From contig NW_020825289.1 in NCBI RefSeq assembly GCF_003286085.1, positions 20,734,001 to 20,798,000 on the forward strand: a stretch of DNA of 64,000 nt. The letters are read 5' to 3'. Both the position numbers and the translations under genes were made by a program. The notes beneath the pieces were generated by a model. That model saw only the letters and a list, made by a program, of their open reading frames with translations. It was not told the origin of the DNA and ran no database searches. Numbering within the stretch: the first letter of the stretch is position 1; the number at the start of each line of letters is the position of its first letter. Source of the DNA: Drosophila persimilis. Lineage: Eukaryota; Arthropoda; Insecta; Diptera; Drosophilidae. Positions 48,620 through 59,085 of the stretch are shown piece after piece.

Positions 48620-51600
48620 AGCAGTGCCAGAGCCAGTGCCAGTGCCAGGGCCAGGGCCAGTGCCTGTGTTAGTATAAATTCTCGCCTTTCGTTTTGGCGA
48701 GTAGTCACGATTTATGCGAAATCATTATAGGCAAGTATTTCTTTTTTATTTTACGGCGTTTTATCTGCAGGAAGACGACACCAGCCACCAACAGCAGACA
48801 ATACATATATATATTGGTATATATATATATAGCGTTCACTATAATTGCAGTCAAGTCAATTAAATACATAGATTGCAGCAAGTCGATAAGGCATTAACCT
48901 TCCCTCGCTTCCCGATCTCCCTCGCACTCTCGCCCTCTCTTTTTTAGCGCCCAATTGTGCTTTTTGTTTGAGGTTTGCTTGGGTCTTGGGATATTCCTCT
49001 GTTTTGGACGGAAAACGGCAGGTCATTTCACTTAGGCCAGAGAGTGGGCTCCGGGCCAGACCCAAAGAGAGTGGCACTGTAGGGAGGACAGAGGTCCGGT
49101 CTTCCTTTTTGGCAAGGGAATTTATGAAGACATGAAATGACTTTGATGTTTTTTCTTTGCCCTCCCCCTCCCCCACGACTCCAGCCATGACTTGCAGACG
49201 GGGGGAGAATGTTGGCCATTTGTTACGGACAAAACGGTTGGAGGAAGCGCTCTGGGCTTAGGGGTTGTGCGGGTTGTGTTGTCTAAACACCAAATTATAG
49301 ATAAGATCTAACACGAATATGATTAGACCGCTGGATCAGATCTAGGGCTTGAGACCTTCGTCTAATCTGAATTGCCTAAAATGTCACTTGAGTGTAGGCC
49401 TTTACCTCCCTCAAAGTTTCCCGAATGATCTCTCTTAATCCCTATTATTGTACATTCCTCTCTCCATCGTTTTTACCATTAAAATCTATCAAAATTGATT
49501 CCGAAAGTGGATTTTTCTGTGGTTAATACTGTATTTCCATCATTCTCCCTCATTTTCATTATTTTGGAATGTCTTCAAATCTGTTTAGTCCCTCGAACAG
49601 CCTCCTTCTTGCCTCAATCTACTCTTAATCTTCCCCAGCTCTCCCCAAATACTCAAAGTGTTAAAGGGCAGATAGTAATGGTTGAAATGGCCACCATCCC
49701 AATCAAACTGTCTTCTCTCAATCAAGCCACTCAATCAATTTAGTGCGTAGATGAAATTCCCTGCAATAAAAGCGATTAATTAGAGCATCGGACAGAGCAG
49801 AGCTGCCGGCTGGAGCGGGCCCCAAACTTCTTACACCTGCCTTTCACTCGTGTCCGTGTGTAACCCTAATACTTGCCCCAACCATCCATCCATTCAGTCC
49901 ATTCCCTAGAGATAAGACGGCAAGAAAACAAAACACTTGGCACCCAGGGAAGGGGAGGGGGCAGGGCTATGGGATGGGGAATGCGTGTAATCAACACTTT
50001 TATGTGATCCCAAATCCAATTCTCAACTAATTACCAAAGCATCGATAGGAATAGGCAATAGGTGGATGTGTGTGTGTGTGTGTGTGTGTGTGGGGCAGTG
50101 TGGCAAGTGGAATGGGATTACCTGCATGCCGATTGGGTGGCATTAAAGACCTGCCCTGCCATGCCCACCAAAACGTTATTGTGCGATGTTTATTTACTGA
50201 ACCGAAAGGAATCCTCAATTCGAACGAATCGAAACTGCAATCCGGCCCCCAGGCACCCAGTGACGGTCCAGTTGCTGCCCCAAAGGCTTAGTGGGGATTT
50301 TGGTGGCAGTGTTCTTTCCACAGCTACAGCTATCTGCTTTCGTGTGCAGTTTTGTTTAAACAAAATCAATCCAAATCGATTGCACTACCTTTTTGGCTGG
50401 AAAATAAAGACGTAAAGAGCAGGCGCGGAGAGGGGGGGGGGGGGGGAATGGAAAGCCATAAGAGATTAAAGAGGGCCCCTTCCTTGCGATAACAGAGTGG
50501 AAATTAAAGCAAACTGGGGGAATGTGCCGCCGGGCAATGCCACTAAAAAGCGGCACTAATACGATGTAAGTACAGTGGAGATTAGGTGGCAAAGACCGAG
50601 TGTGTTTAGTTTAAACAGTTCTAGAAAAATATAAGACCAACTTTCATCGAAAATCATTCAGAATCAGAATCATTCAGAATTCCTTCGGTTTTTGTGTATT
50701 TTTTTAGTGTTTTTCGATTCTTTAGTTGAAACATAGTCTATGATGTACTGAAAACTACTTAATCTCCTTAATATGTTAGAAAACAATTTTCCGCCCCATT
50801 CCACACACCTTAGAGGATATCAGCTAGTCGTGGCTCCTCCTCCTTCCAGGCAGGCAAGCACTTGAGTGTTTATTTACACTCGTCTTCTGTCTTGTGTCCC
50901 ATTCCCCGCTCTGAAGATCTTTCGGGGCTCTTTTCTGTTTTTAAGTAAGCGATTAATGCGGCGGCTGTCGGTTGGGGGCAGGGGCTGTTGGCTGTTGGCT
51001 GGGGGCAGGGGAGGACAATGAAAATTTGTCACTTGACAAAACAGAAACAAAACGATTTCCATTTGGGCGACGACAAATAAGACATGAGGCAGGCACAAGT
51101 GCTCCTGCTTCTCCTTCTCCTGTCCTCATTTGGGATTCCTCCTACTTCTGCTTTCTCTCACTCTCTTGAATGAATGCCAATGTATTGGAAGTAAGAGCCA
51201 AATCAACAGAACAATCGTCCTCACACACACAGGAGGCATACAGGACGCAGACAGGACGCACACAGGACACAGAGGACACTCTCTCAATGATTGTTATTAG
51301 TACATTTGCTTCTGGAGTATATCTAATTTGCCATTGATGTGTGCATTAAGTTTGTATTGAAGGCACAGGACAGGACAGGACAGGACATCGCCAGTGTCGT
51401 AAAACATTAGTGTCCCCTGAGATTAGAGCAACAACAGCGCGAAGGAGAGGCGATAGCAGGGGCAGGGACAGGAAACGGCAGAGGAAAAAGGCTGGCTCAT
51501 CGCCCTTTTATTTGACAGTGGGCCATATTTATTGCCAACTCATTTCAATGCAGGAAGATAGAGAGAGAGAGAGAGAGGGGGAGGGCAAAGCTAGAACTAG

Positions 51601-51973
51601 AAGAAAGAGGAAAGAGGAGAGACAGGAGCTACGAAAGACAGAAAAAGAGGCGCTACGCAATTCGGACAAAGCGGAAAAGCAAAATACGCCATCAAAATAA
51701 ATAACAGAAAAACAGACACATACGCACACGCACACCAACACACACACACACACACAACATATGTACGTGTGCGGGAGAGGCTGTAACAGAAGAACCAAAG
51801 GAAAGTCAGAAAGCTTAGGCCGGCACTCTCGACTAGAGCATACCCCTGCTACTGCACAGGAACTGGTTTTCATGAGCAGAGAACTAGACTCTCCCAAAGT
51901 TTCCACTCTTTCAAGGTGCCTAACCAACTTTTCAATCAATTTAAACACAAAACAGGACAGTACACGAATGTAA

Positions 51974-52008
51974 TATACCCCTTGCACACCTCTCAAGTAC
52001 GGGGTATA
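51974..52008. repeat. Hairpin TATACCCC / GGGGTATA
   Basis: Perfect 8-bp inverted repeat, loop of 19 nt beginning TTGCA. Resembles the terminal hairpins of INE-1/DINE-1 type elements (from memory; not searched). Confidence 0.7.
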
Positions 52009-52111
52009 GAAATACAGTAGCACAGCATTCGGCGTTTCCGCAAACAAAACGAAACGTAGTAGCAGCACAAGAAGAGAGAGAGAGAGGGACGGGACCATAG
52101 CCTGGGGGAGG

Positions 52112-52152
52112 GTTACGTTACGTTGCGTTACAGTTACAGTTACTGTTACTGT
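52112..52152. repeat. GTTAC pentamer/hexamer array
   Basis: GTTAC, GTTGC, GTTACA and GTTACT variants in tandem. Confidence 0.9.
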
Positions 52153-52388
52153 TTGGTGGCGGCGGCAGTGTCGCGTCCCACCCAAAATGTAATGAAATCC
52201 TTTGTGTGAATACGTGTGCGTGTGCGCCAGTGTGCGTTTTGTTTGTCAACTTTTTTGGCCAAGGCGGCGGCAGGCAGCACATAAAAATGCTAATACCCAA
52301 ACACTACAACAAATTGCGGACCAAATATTGTATAAGTTGTGGAGTGGCTCAGACACCGTCTAACTGTATAATTTCAGCGAGCACTTAC

Positions 52389-52598
52389 CGTTTGAATTCA
52401 GCCAGGTGAGGGGGGTGGGAGCAGCAGGAGCTGAAGCAGGAGCAGGAACAGAGTCAAAAGCACCGCTAATCCAAAAGTCCTTTCGGCTCAGAAATTGTGA
52501 CACACTCGACAGACGCGGCACACACACACACTCACAAAAACCACAGGCACTTGTACAATAATCACTCCGCTCTTTGCGTTGCGAAAAACTTAATTTTC
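52389..52598 (-). other. sli: Candidate non-coding first exon of slit
   Basis: Minus-strand segment from ~31 nt below a TATAAAAG box to a consensus donor ACG|GTAAGTG at 52389/52388. It is pyrimidine/CTG-rich near its 3' end, has no long ORF, and lies upstream of slit and downstream of bdg on the same strand. The only evidence is TATA plus donor plus the matching acceptor at 21564. Confidence 0.4.
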
Positions 52599-52621
52599 AT
52601 TCGTATTTTATTCGAATTGCG

Positions 52622-52629
52622 CTTTTATA
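52622..52629 (-). promoter_or_regulatory. sli: TATA box (TATAAAAG), candidate slit promoter
   Basis: Exact TATAAAAG on the minus strand predicts a start near 52598. TATA-type promoters suit a developmentally regulated gene. No clear TCAGT initiator is seen. Confidence 0.4.
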
Positions 52630-53223
52630 TTCCGATTGCGAGACGAAATTCAGGAATTTCAAGTGGAAATCTTGTTGGAGCACTTTTCGACGAGCAGCCC
52701 CAACAACCGTCTTGTGGCGGCGACGGTGGCAGCGGCGGCGGCGGCAACGATGCTGGCGAACAAGAAAAACTTTTGGCCAACTTCTTAGTTAGAGTGCTTA
52801 GGTAAATGGCTTTGAAAACGCGCGCTTCTTAATTATATTCACAAGTTCTTCGCTTCACGCGAGTATAAAGAAAACCACTAATTTTTCCGTACAGCGACGC
52901 GCAGCGACCGCGCAGTTTGAAAGTTGGGAGTTTTTTGTTTTTTCTGAGAGACGGAAGGAAAAATATGCCCACCATTTCTAGGGTATGATGAATGTTGCGG
53001 GACATGCTGCTCGTTTCCGCGGCACATGAGTCTGGCGCATACAAATGGATGTTGCCGCAATTTTGTGTATGAAATTAACTACTTTTAAGTACTTGCATGT
53101 TATTTATTTTGACAAAAACACGGTTTCAACAAAAATGTTCAAAAAAAAAAAAACAGTCTCAGTGCTGTCACGTCAATGTTGCTGGGGACCTAAAAGTGTT
53201 GCTGGCAGCAAGCAGACTTCTCG
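52630..53223. other. Region upstream of the candidate slit promoter
   Basis: GC-rich repeats (GGCGGC near 52725) and (A)n. ATGTTGC motifs at 52991 and 53047, then two ATGTTGCTGG/AGTGTTGCTGG copies at 53174 and 53195. No gene. Confidence 0.5.
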
Positions 53224-53470
53224 TTAAAATATACCGTCCGAACCTCAGAAATATACCAAAGTATACCGTCTCATTTTTAACATATACCATAAATATACTG
53301 ACAAATTCAATTTATATGTTACATATTCCGATTTTGATATTCTGTGGAATATTGTTAGCTAGATAGAACATTTAGCCCTGCCCACATCATTTTAGGTAGT
53401 TGATGAATAAATTTTCGTGAAGATTGGCTGGTGTTTAGTCCTTGCTTTCATTGTTTTGGGACTACAAATA
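53224..53470. repeat. Dispersed repeat with GGTATATTT motifs, copy 1
   Basis: About 240 bp similar in order and orientation to 62236-62470: ATATACC runs, then TTTTGATATTC, then AGAACATTTAGCC, TGCCCACAT, TTGATGAAT and TTGCTTT. Reverse strand carries GGTATATTT, the core of Ohler Motif 6. Family not named with certainty; an old DINE/INE-like element is possible. Confidence 0.75.
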
Positions 53471-54418
53471 GTTCAACAAAAAACACAGTCGCAATGTTGC
53501 TGGTTTTTAAAAATACCGCCTTCAGTGTTGTTGAGGAAAAACCGCAAGGTAAAATCCAATTCGACTTCGAATATTTTTATGAGGTGAGGTGCGCGGCTTC
53601 TCGACATGTTGCTGGGCCGTTTTACCTTGCCGGCAACATGTTTTCTAATGAACCGGTTTCAGAGAGAGCTGCTCATTTTTGTTCGTCTCTGCTCTCTCAG
53701 CAACGATGCGAAGTTCTAGCAACATGTTGACGTTTGAGGTAGAGTTGCCAGATCAATGTCAGCTTAAGCCCGCCTACGTGATTATTTGAAAATTCAGGGG
53801 ATTAACTTTTTTGCACCAAAACAGATGCAACTTGCAAGTCATAATCAAAAAAAGAAAAACCAGGGAAATTGCGTGACTACTTGACTCAAACGCAGGGAAA
53901 CTGTATCCAGATTAGCTGGTTTCCTGTCTGGCTCATTACTACCCATCCTTTGTAGCTGCTTCCTCCAGAGTTCTCTGCTCTGGGCTTTCCTTTTCTGAAT
54001 GGTCACGTTTATTAATCGGCTTAGCTCTTGGTTTCGTTTGTTTTTTAAATACGCGGCCCTTAACTACCGGGCACGTAGCCCTCCCATTGTTTGGATAATT
54101 TTAAGGGCAACTGCGTCGACAGACGCAGACGCCGATCCATAAGCATGAAATATGTGACACGAGGGTAGGTAGGGTAGGGCTACGGGTAGGGGTCGTCGAG
54201 ATGGCGATCAATGGACGACGGACCGACTTAAGGACCGGTTATATCAGCTGTCGGACGCTGCAGTCGATCAGTTAATGTTTAGTTGTTCCTTCATTATTAT
54301 TCGCATAACTACAACTAATATTCGTATTTGTATAACTAGCACTAATCAAGTCTAAAAAAAGCAAGCAGATATGTGGATCGTACAGCAACTGGCTTCTGTA
54401 CGATACGAAATTAGTCAA
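53471..54418. other. Intergenic region and probable bdg 3' UTR
   Basis: More ATGTTGCTGG-type motifs (53491-53725). TTTATT at 54008-54013 gives AATAAA on the minus strand, about 410 nt past the bdg stop, a plausible poly(A) signal. No coding. Confidence 0.45.
54008..54013 (-). terminator. Candidate bdg poly(A) signal AATAAA
   Basis: Exact AATAAA on the minus strand downstream of the bdg TAA. Confidence 0.4.
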
Positions 54419-54995
54419 TTAAATCACAGATGTATTATTTTGCGCACACTCCTCCACATCCACGCCGGGCGTCCGGTCGGGCGGCTCGGCATTTAGCACC
54501 AAGTTCTCGATCGAGCGGAACGAGGCGTCCTCCAGGTGCGTGGACATGGCCGCAGGCGGACGTGGCAAGGTGTTGGCAGTGCCACTTAGTCCCCCGCCTC
54601 CGCCTCCGCCCTGACGTGGCAGCGGCGGCTGGCGATGTCGCACTGAGGAGCGCAAAATCGTAACCACATCCTCGGCGGTGTACGGACGCCGCTCCAACGT
54701 GGCCATGGCCGATGTGGACACTGTCTCCGATCCTGGGCGATGCAGCTTCCGGCCCAGGGACTGCGAACGTTGTGCATAGCTAGCATGGCTGGGACGTTGC
54801 CCAATCTCAATCGATTCGGGACTGCTGGTGCTGCCGCTGCCGCTGCCAGCTGGCGATAGCTCCGCCTCTGCATGGGAGCTGCTTCCCGCCGGATTGGTTA
54901 GAATGGTCAGATAGTCGGGCGGTGCCACCGGCGATCCAGACTCCGCATCGATGCTCAGCACGGGTCGCGTGCGGCTCGAAGAACCCCCGAGTACT
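54419..54995 (-). CDS. bdg: bdg coding exon 7: C-tail end
   Basis: Third PPxY (PPDY, ~1203-1206), Ser- and Gly-rich tail, ending NNTSVI and TAA at 54421-54419, a class I PDZ-ligand-like terminus. Confidence 0.88.
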
Positions 54996-57900
54996 CTGTG
55001 GATGGAATGGAACGGGGGATAGTCTCGTTATAACCTATGCTCATCTGGGAGTGATCTGCACTCTGTACCTGCGCACGCTGCGTCGAATACTCTGGCGCAG
55101 AAGTTTGGCCAAACGAGCTCCTGTCGCTGTGGTGTAGGATGGCGGCGGCGTGTACTTGGGCGGAGCATCGTTCTGGGCGTCAAGCTGGCCATTGTCCGGC
55201 TGATGGCCGGAGGCATTGCGACGGCCCTGCGATGTGGCCTGCCGGGCCGATGGACGTCGCGGCTCGTCTCCCTCCTCCGGCGGTCGGTACAACAGTTGAA
55301 TGCGCTGCAAAGTGCCAGATAAAACGGAGATTGAAGGAAGATTCCCAAAGAATCAGCGGGCGAGTGCTTACCTCCAGAATGTCGGGAGGTCCGTGGGTCA
55401 AATACCGATAGATCTGGATGATGGCCGTAACGGGAATAACCAAAACAATGCCAATTTGGATGAGGCTGCCCGTCTTCCGCAGCCAGTAGCTAAAGTACGA
55501 CTTGCCGCGCCAATAGTAGAACTGATTCGACAACGATGCCTTGTAGTCGACCACCGAGAGCGTGATCAGGCCAATGGGCAGCAGGACATTCCAGGAGAGG
55601 GCCAGGAAGGCGGACATGGAGCCGCACATGCGCAGATCATTCACCAAGTCATCGCCATTGTAGGGACGTCCGCGTATCAGGAACACACCAAATATCTGCG
55701 CCGTCCAGATGATGGGTATAAACCAGGAGCCGCCCAGCAGAAAGTCCACGTAGTACAGTATCGAAATTCCCACTTCGGTGGCAAAGGGAATGCTCAGCAG
55801 CAGCCCGGTGACGCAGCTCAGCAGCACGGAGCTGGTCGAGTTGCCGAGGGCACTCGAGATGGGCTTCCACATCACACACAACTGCGCCAAGCCGAAGCAG
55901 GCGAACAGGGCGAACGCTACGGCAGCCCAAACCCAGGAGATGCTCTCGCTGGCCAGAGATAGAACGGCCGGAAAGAGTTCGGTGATGAAGCGCAGCGCCT
56001 GGAAGCCGCTCTCAATATGGATCATGGTGCGATTCCGACGATACGTCTCCCCAATGAACGACGAATAGTGCGGCACCAGCGCCCGTGGATACGACAGCAG
56101 CTGGGGATTGGTGTTCGCTTGCAGCGAATACACGGACGTATAGCTGTCGGCGTTTTCTGAAGCGAAGCAATCAAGTATCAATTAGTCTTTTATTCCCTTC
56201 GATATTCTACTCCATTGCTCACCAAAGGATCCTGGCACATAGATGTAGCCGTGCTGCCAGAGAATCTGGGCACAGCACAGGGCCAGCAGGGCCATCAGGC
56301 CCAAACCCAGAAAGGTGAGCAGCACCAGGACAATGGCATCGCGTCGCAGAGTCGCCTTCGAGGCACTGGCATGGGTGCGACTGGTTATGGCTATCACCGA
56401 GGCACCCAGCAGGCCCCACGTGAGGAAGGTCTCCTGTGTGGCCGCCGTCCAGCTGTTGGAGTTCACCAGAAACTCATCAAAATCGCTGGCAGCGAAAATG
56501 TTCTGAGGAAAACAAACAGAAATGGGTTTAAGATGGGTTCAGGGAGGAGGATTTGTCGGGGACGACGACCTACCTGGAGCGTTGTGGGATCCACAGCATA
56601 GAGAAACTTCACTGTCACCACCATGAGGGCCACCAGGGGCAAGGTGTTGATGATATACGCAAACTTTCCCAGAGATTTCAGTCCTTTGCAGAGTATGAGG
56701 AAGACGCCCGCCCAGATGAGGGCCAGGTAGAACGCCAGCTGCTGGAGGAAGAGGCAGTTAGTCGGTTAGATCGGGGGGGAAGTGGGAATAGTGTGGGAGA
56801 GTGGGTGGGGAAGGGAGCGAGGGCGAATCACCTACCCGATCATTGACATGAAAGCGCACTCCACTCGCATCTGGATGCTTGGCCAGATGCAGCCGCTGTA
56901 GGACCACAATATTGAAGTACTCGGCCACCGTTTGGGTGAGATTCCCGGTGGAGTTGGCCGTGTGATTCCAAAAGGGAAAGGCCACCTCCTGCCAGGGGTA
57001 GCCGATGCGTTGGGCTGTGGGAAAGACGTCCCGCAGATAGACCAGAATCCAGGCAATCGACACCGTCGAGTAGATGGCCAGGAAGCACTGGACCATGACC
57101 AAAGCAATGCCCACGCCGGAGCAGATCGGACTGATCTTCCACATGGATACAGGGCCGGCACGGATCTTGGCCCCCAGGCACATCTGCAGCCAGAAGATCG
57201 GTATGCCAAAGATAATGGAGAGCATCAGGAACTGGAGCAAGAAGTTGCCGCCATAGTTCATGGTGAGCACGGCAAAGCGGCACAAATTGAACACTCCGAG
57301 GGTGCAGGCCATCAGGGCCAGAGCGCGACTGGCGGCATGCGGCCACTGGCTGTTGAAGCCGCACTTCTCTCTGAGCGGCAGATGCAGCGGCTCCAAGGGG
57401 GTGGTGCTGCTGGCACTGCACATGGTGGTGCTCTGCGCCTGCAGCTCCACCTGATCCTGATCCTGATCCTCCTGGTCGTGGGTGCTCACCGAGCTGCTGC
57501 TGCTATCCGAGACCAGGGACAAGGGGCTGGGCATTCGGGAGGAGCGGGCCGAACTCAGCTCCGAGCAGGTGGTCATCATTTGATGCGTCGGCGTCTCCGG
57601 CTCCGGCAAATACACCCTCGTTGGGGCACTCTGTGGACGGCTCTGGCCCACAGCTATGCTGCCACGAGCCGGCGTGGGAGGTCCCTCCAGGCGGCGACCA
57701 TATTGCCGGGGTCGCTCCTCGCTCGAGGCACGCGCCGCCGTCCGCTGTTCGTTCTGCAGGAGATTATCAAAGATGTGAGCATCGGTGAGCATCTCCGAGC
57801 CATACTGTTGTGGTTCCTGTTGCAATCCTGGGCAATCGCCCTGCGAAAAACAACGTCGCATATCCGCCTCCCGCCTGGGCTGTAAATCCACTAGCAATGT

Positions 57901-58960
57901 GGGCAAGTCATCCTCCTCCCCCAGTGTGGCTTTGGTCTCATCTGGTTCTGAGTGGTGCTGCTGCTCCATGGCGCGTCGCAAGGACTGACGACACCAGACA
58001 TCGGCGACTGGCTCGTCAGGCGGCGCTTCCAGGGAGGCTGCAGGAAAAAGGTTATGTAATTTATTGATTTCTATCGATTCTTTCGTTGTGGGACTCACCC
58101 GCTTGGCTTGTGCTGGGCCTCAGGGAGCAGCTAAAGGTCTTCCGTATTTGATGCTCCCGCTGGAAGTCTCCGTCGCCCATCAGGCCACTGGACGTGGCAT
58201 CATCATCAAGGGCGGATTTTTTGTGTGCCTTTCGTTTCCTACTCAGCGGCAGGGTGCGCGTTCTTGGCTCTCGCTTGAGGCTTGAGTGGCCATCAATGAT
58301 GACCAAAGAGTCCTCTCGACTCAGGGCATTGTCCATTTCCTCCAGATAGTTGTCCAGATCCATGAGATAGTCTTCCACCTTGTCATCGTCGCTGGCACTG
58401 TTCAGCGATGGGGAGTTGGTGCGAGAGGAGCTGCCATTCAGCTGCGAGGCACCGTGCACGTCCAGTATGGCGTCCAGTTCATTCAGCACACAGAGCTCGG
58501 CCTCGTTCGTCTCGGCCTGATCTCGCTTGATGGGCGTACTCAGGGGCGGCGGCTGCATCTCCTGGCTGCCACAGAAGGCACTTCGGTCGTCCTCGTGTAT
58601 CTCCATCTTAAAGCTAATGGGTTGCAGTTGTAGCGGCTGCTTCTGCTGTTTTTGCTTCTGCTTCTGCTGGTGGAAGCCCTGTGGTGTTTGCTGGATCTCA
58701 ATCAGATCCTCATCGCTCAGTTCGTCGTCGTAATAGTCGCAGGACTGCCGGATCGATTCGCTCGAGAGGCTGTGCGAGAGTCCATAACGCTCTGGCTCCT
58801 CTTGTTGTTGTTGCTGCTGTCTGCGCGGCTTGCCCGCTGTGTGTCCTGTGGAGGCACCTGCTGCCGAGGAGGATGTCGATGGTGTGGGTGGTAGACTAGC
58901 GTAGGCATTTGAGTTGCGTTTGAATTCCACCCGGCCTGCTGCTTGTTCTTTACTGTTCAT
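54419..58960 (-). CDS. bdg: SLC6-family (Na+/Cl- dependent neurotransmitter-transporter-like) protein, probably Bedraggled
   Basis: Joined exons: 58960-58099, 58037-56836, 56741-56574, 56502-56223, 56156-55372, 55304-55069, 54995-54419; 4110 nt, 1369 residues plus TAA, all GT-AG and in phase, introns 61-94 bp. The ATG at 58960 has a near-perfect fly context (CAAAATG). A long N-terminal cytoplasmic region (1 to ~512; poly-Q, acidic and Ser-rich) precedes the SLC6 membrane core (~513-1099): TM1 GVFNLCRFAVLTMNYGG, and the TM6-7 region SWTAATQETFLTWGLLGAS. The C-tail (~1100-1369) has three PPxY motifs and a TSVI end. Most SLC6 proteins have 600-700 residues, so this is about twice the usual size. 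D. melanogaster bdg is an orphan SLC6 protein linked to Frizzled planar polarity; the symbol rests on family, long tails and recalled location near slit. Confidence 0.9.
55069..55304 (-). CDS. bdg: bdg coding exon 6: C-tail with PPKY and PPSY
   Basis: Residues 1100-1178. Arg/Gln-rich tail with tandem PPxY motifs at ~1147-1156. Donor GCAG|GTACA. Confidence 0.88.
55372..56156 (-). CDS. bdg: bdg coding exon 5: extracellular loop and TM8-TM12
   Basis: Residues 838-1099. FPAVLSLASESISWVWAAVAF corresponds to SLC6 TM8; four further hydrophobic spans follow. Donor GGAG|GTAAG. Confidence 0.9.
56223..56502 (-). CDS. bdg: bdg coding exon 4: TM6-TM7
   Basis: Carries the family pattern W-AATQ-F--G (SWTAATQETFLTWG) and the TM7 segment DAIVLVLLTFLGLGLMALLAL. 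Confidence 0.9.
56574..56741 (-). CDS. bdg: bdg coding exon 3: TM4-TM5
   Basis: Starts QLAFYLALIWAG, matching the SLC6 WQLAL-type TM4, then KGLKSLGK and TM5. Acceptor CTCCAG|CAG was chosen so that Q is kept. Confidence 0.88.
56836..58037 (-). CDS. bdg: bdg coding exon 2: rest of N-tail and TM1-TM3
   Basis: Residues 288-688. Ser/Gln-rich tail to ~512, then TM1, TM2 (NFLLQFLMLSIIFGIPIFWL), TM3 (VGIALVMVQCFLAIYSTVSIAWIL) and an extracellular loop with N-glycosylation sequons (NHT, NST, NLT). Donor CGG|GTAGG. Confidence 0.9.
58099..58960 (-). CDS. bdg: bdg coding exon 1: N-terminal cytoplasmic region
   Basis: Residues 1-287. Poly-Q and KQKQKQ tracts, an acidic DDELSDEDLIEI block, basic SRKRKAHKK cluster; no membrane segment. 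Donor GCGG|GTGAG. Confidence 0.9.
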
Positions 58961-59085
58961 TTTGTTGGCATTGCCGCACAGCTGATGGATGGGGCTGGCT
59001 GGCTGGTGTGTTGGGGTTGGCGTCTGTTGTAATCCTGCCGCCGCTGGGTCCAGTGTTGGGTAGGGGCTGCGGTTTCAAATGTTTC
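58961..59085 (-). other. bdg: bdg 5' UTR part of the first coding exon
   Basis: Candidate acceptor CGTCATCAG|GAAAC at 59085 with a T-rich tract ahead of it; the boundary is inferred. Confidence 0.4.

Larger units (their letters stand above)
21565..52388 (-). other. sli: Large non-coding region, probable slit intron 1 (~31 kb)
   Basis: Bounded by a strong acceptor (21564) and a consensus donor ACG|GTAAGTG (52389/52388), both minus strand. No gene family is recognisable; open frames are short or driven by simple repeats. It holds dozens of microsatellites, GAGA tracts (32010-32034, 34682-34850), ACGTG clusters (31727-31778, 42347-42373), AT-rich stretches (28000-28400, 42650-42900) and small TACCC/GGGTA hairpins. 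slit midline enhancers are known to lie in the gene's first intron in D. melanogaster, so regulatory content is expected. Confidence 0.5.

Noticed and set aside
51529..52185. 218-codon minus-strand frame
   Set aside because: Consists mostly of CT, CA and GTTAC simple repeats translated as Leu/Ser, Cys/Val and Thr/Val runs.
15995..52388. Search for a miR-218-like microRNA, which vertebrate slit genes host
   Set aside because: No sequence resembling the mature miR-218 was noticed in the slit introns.
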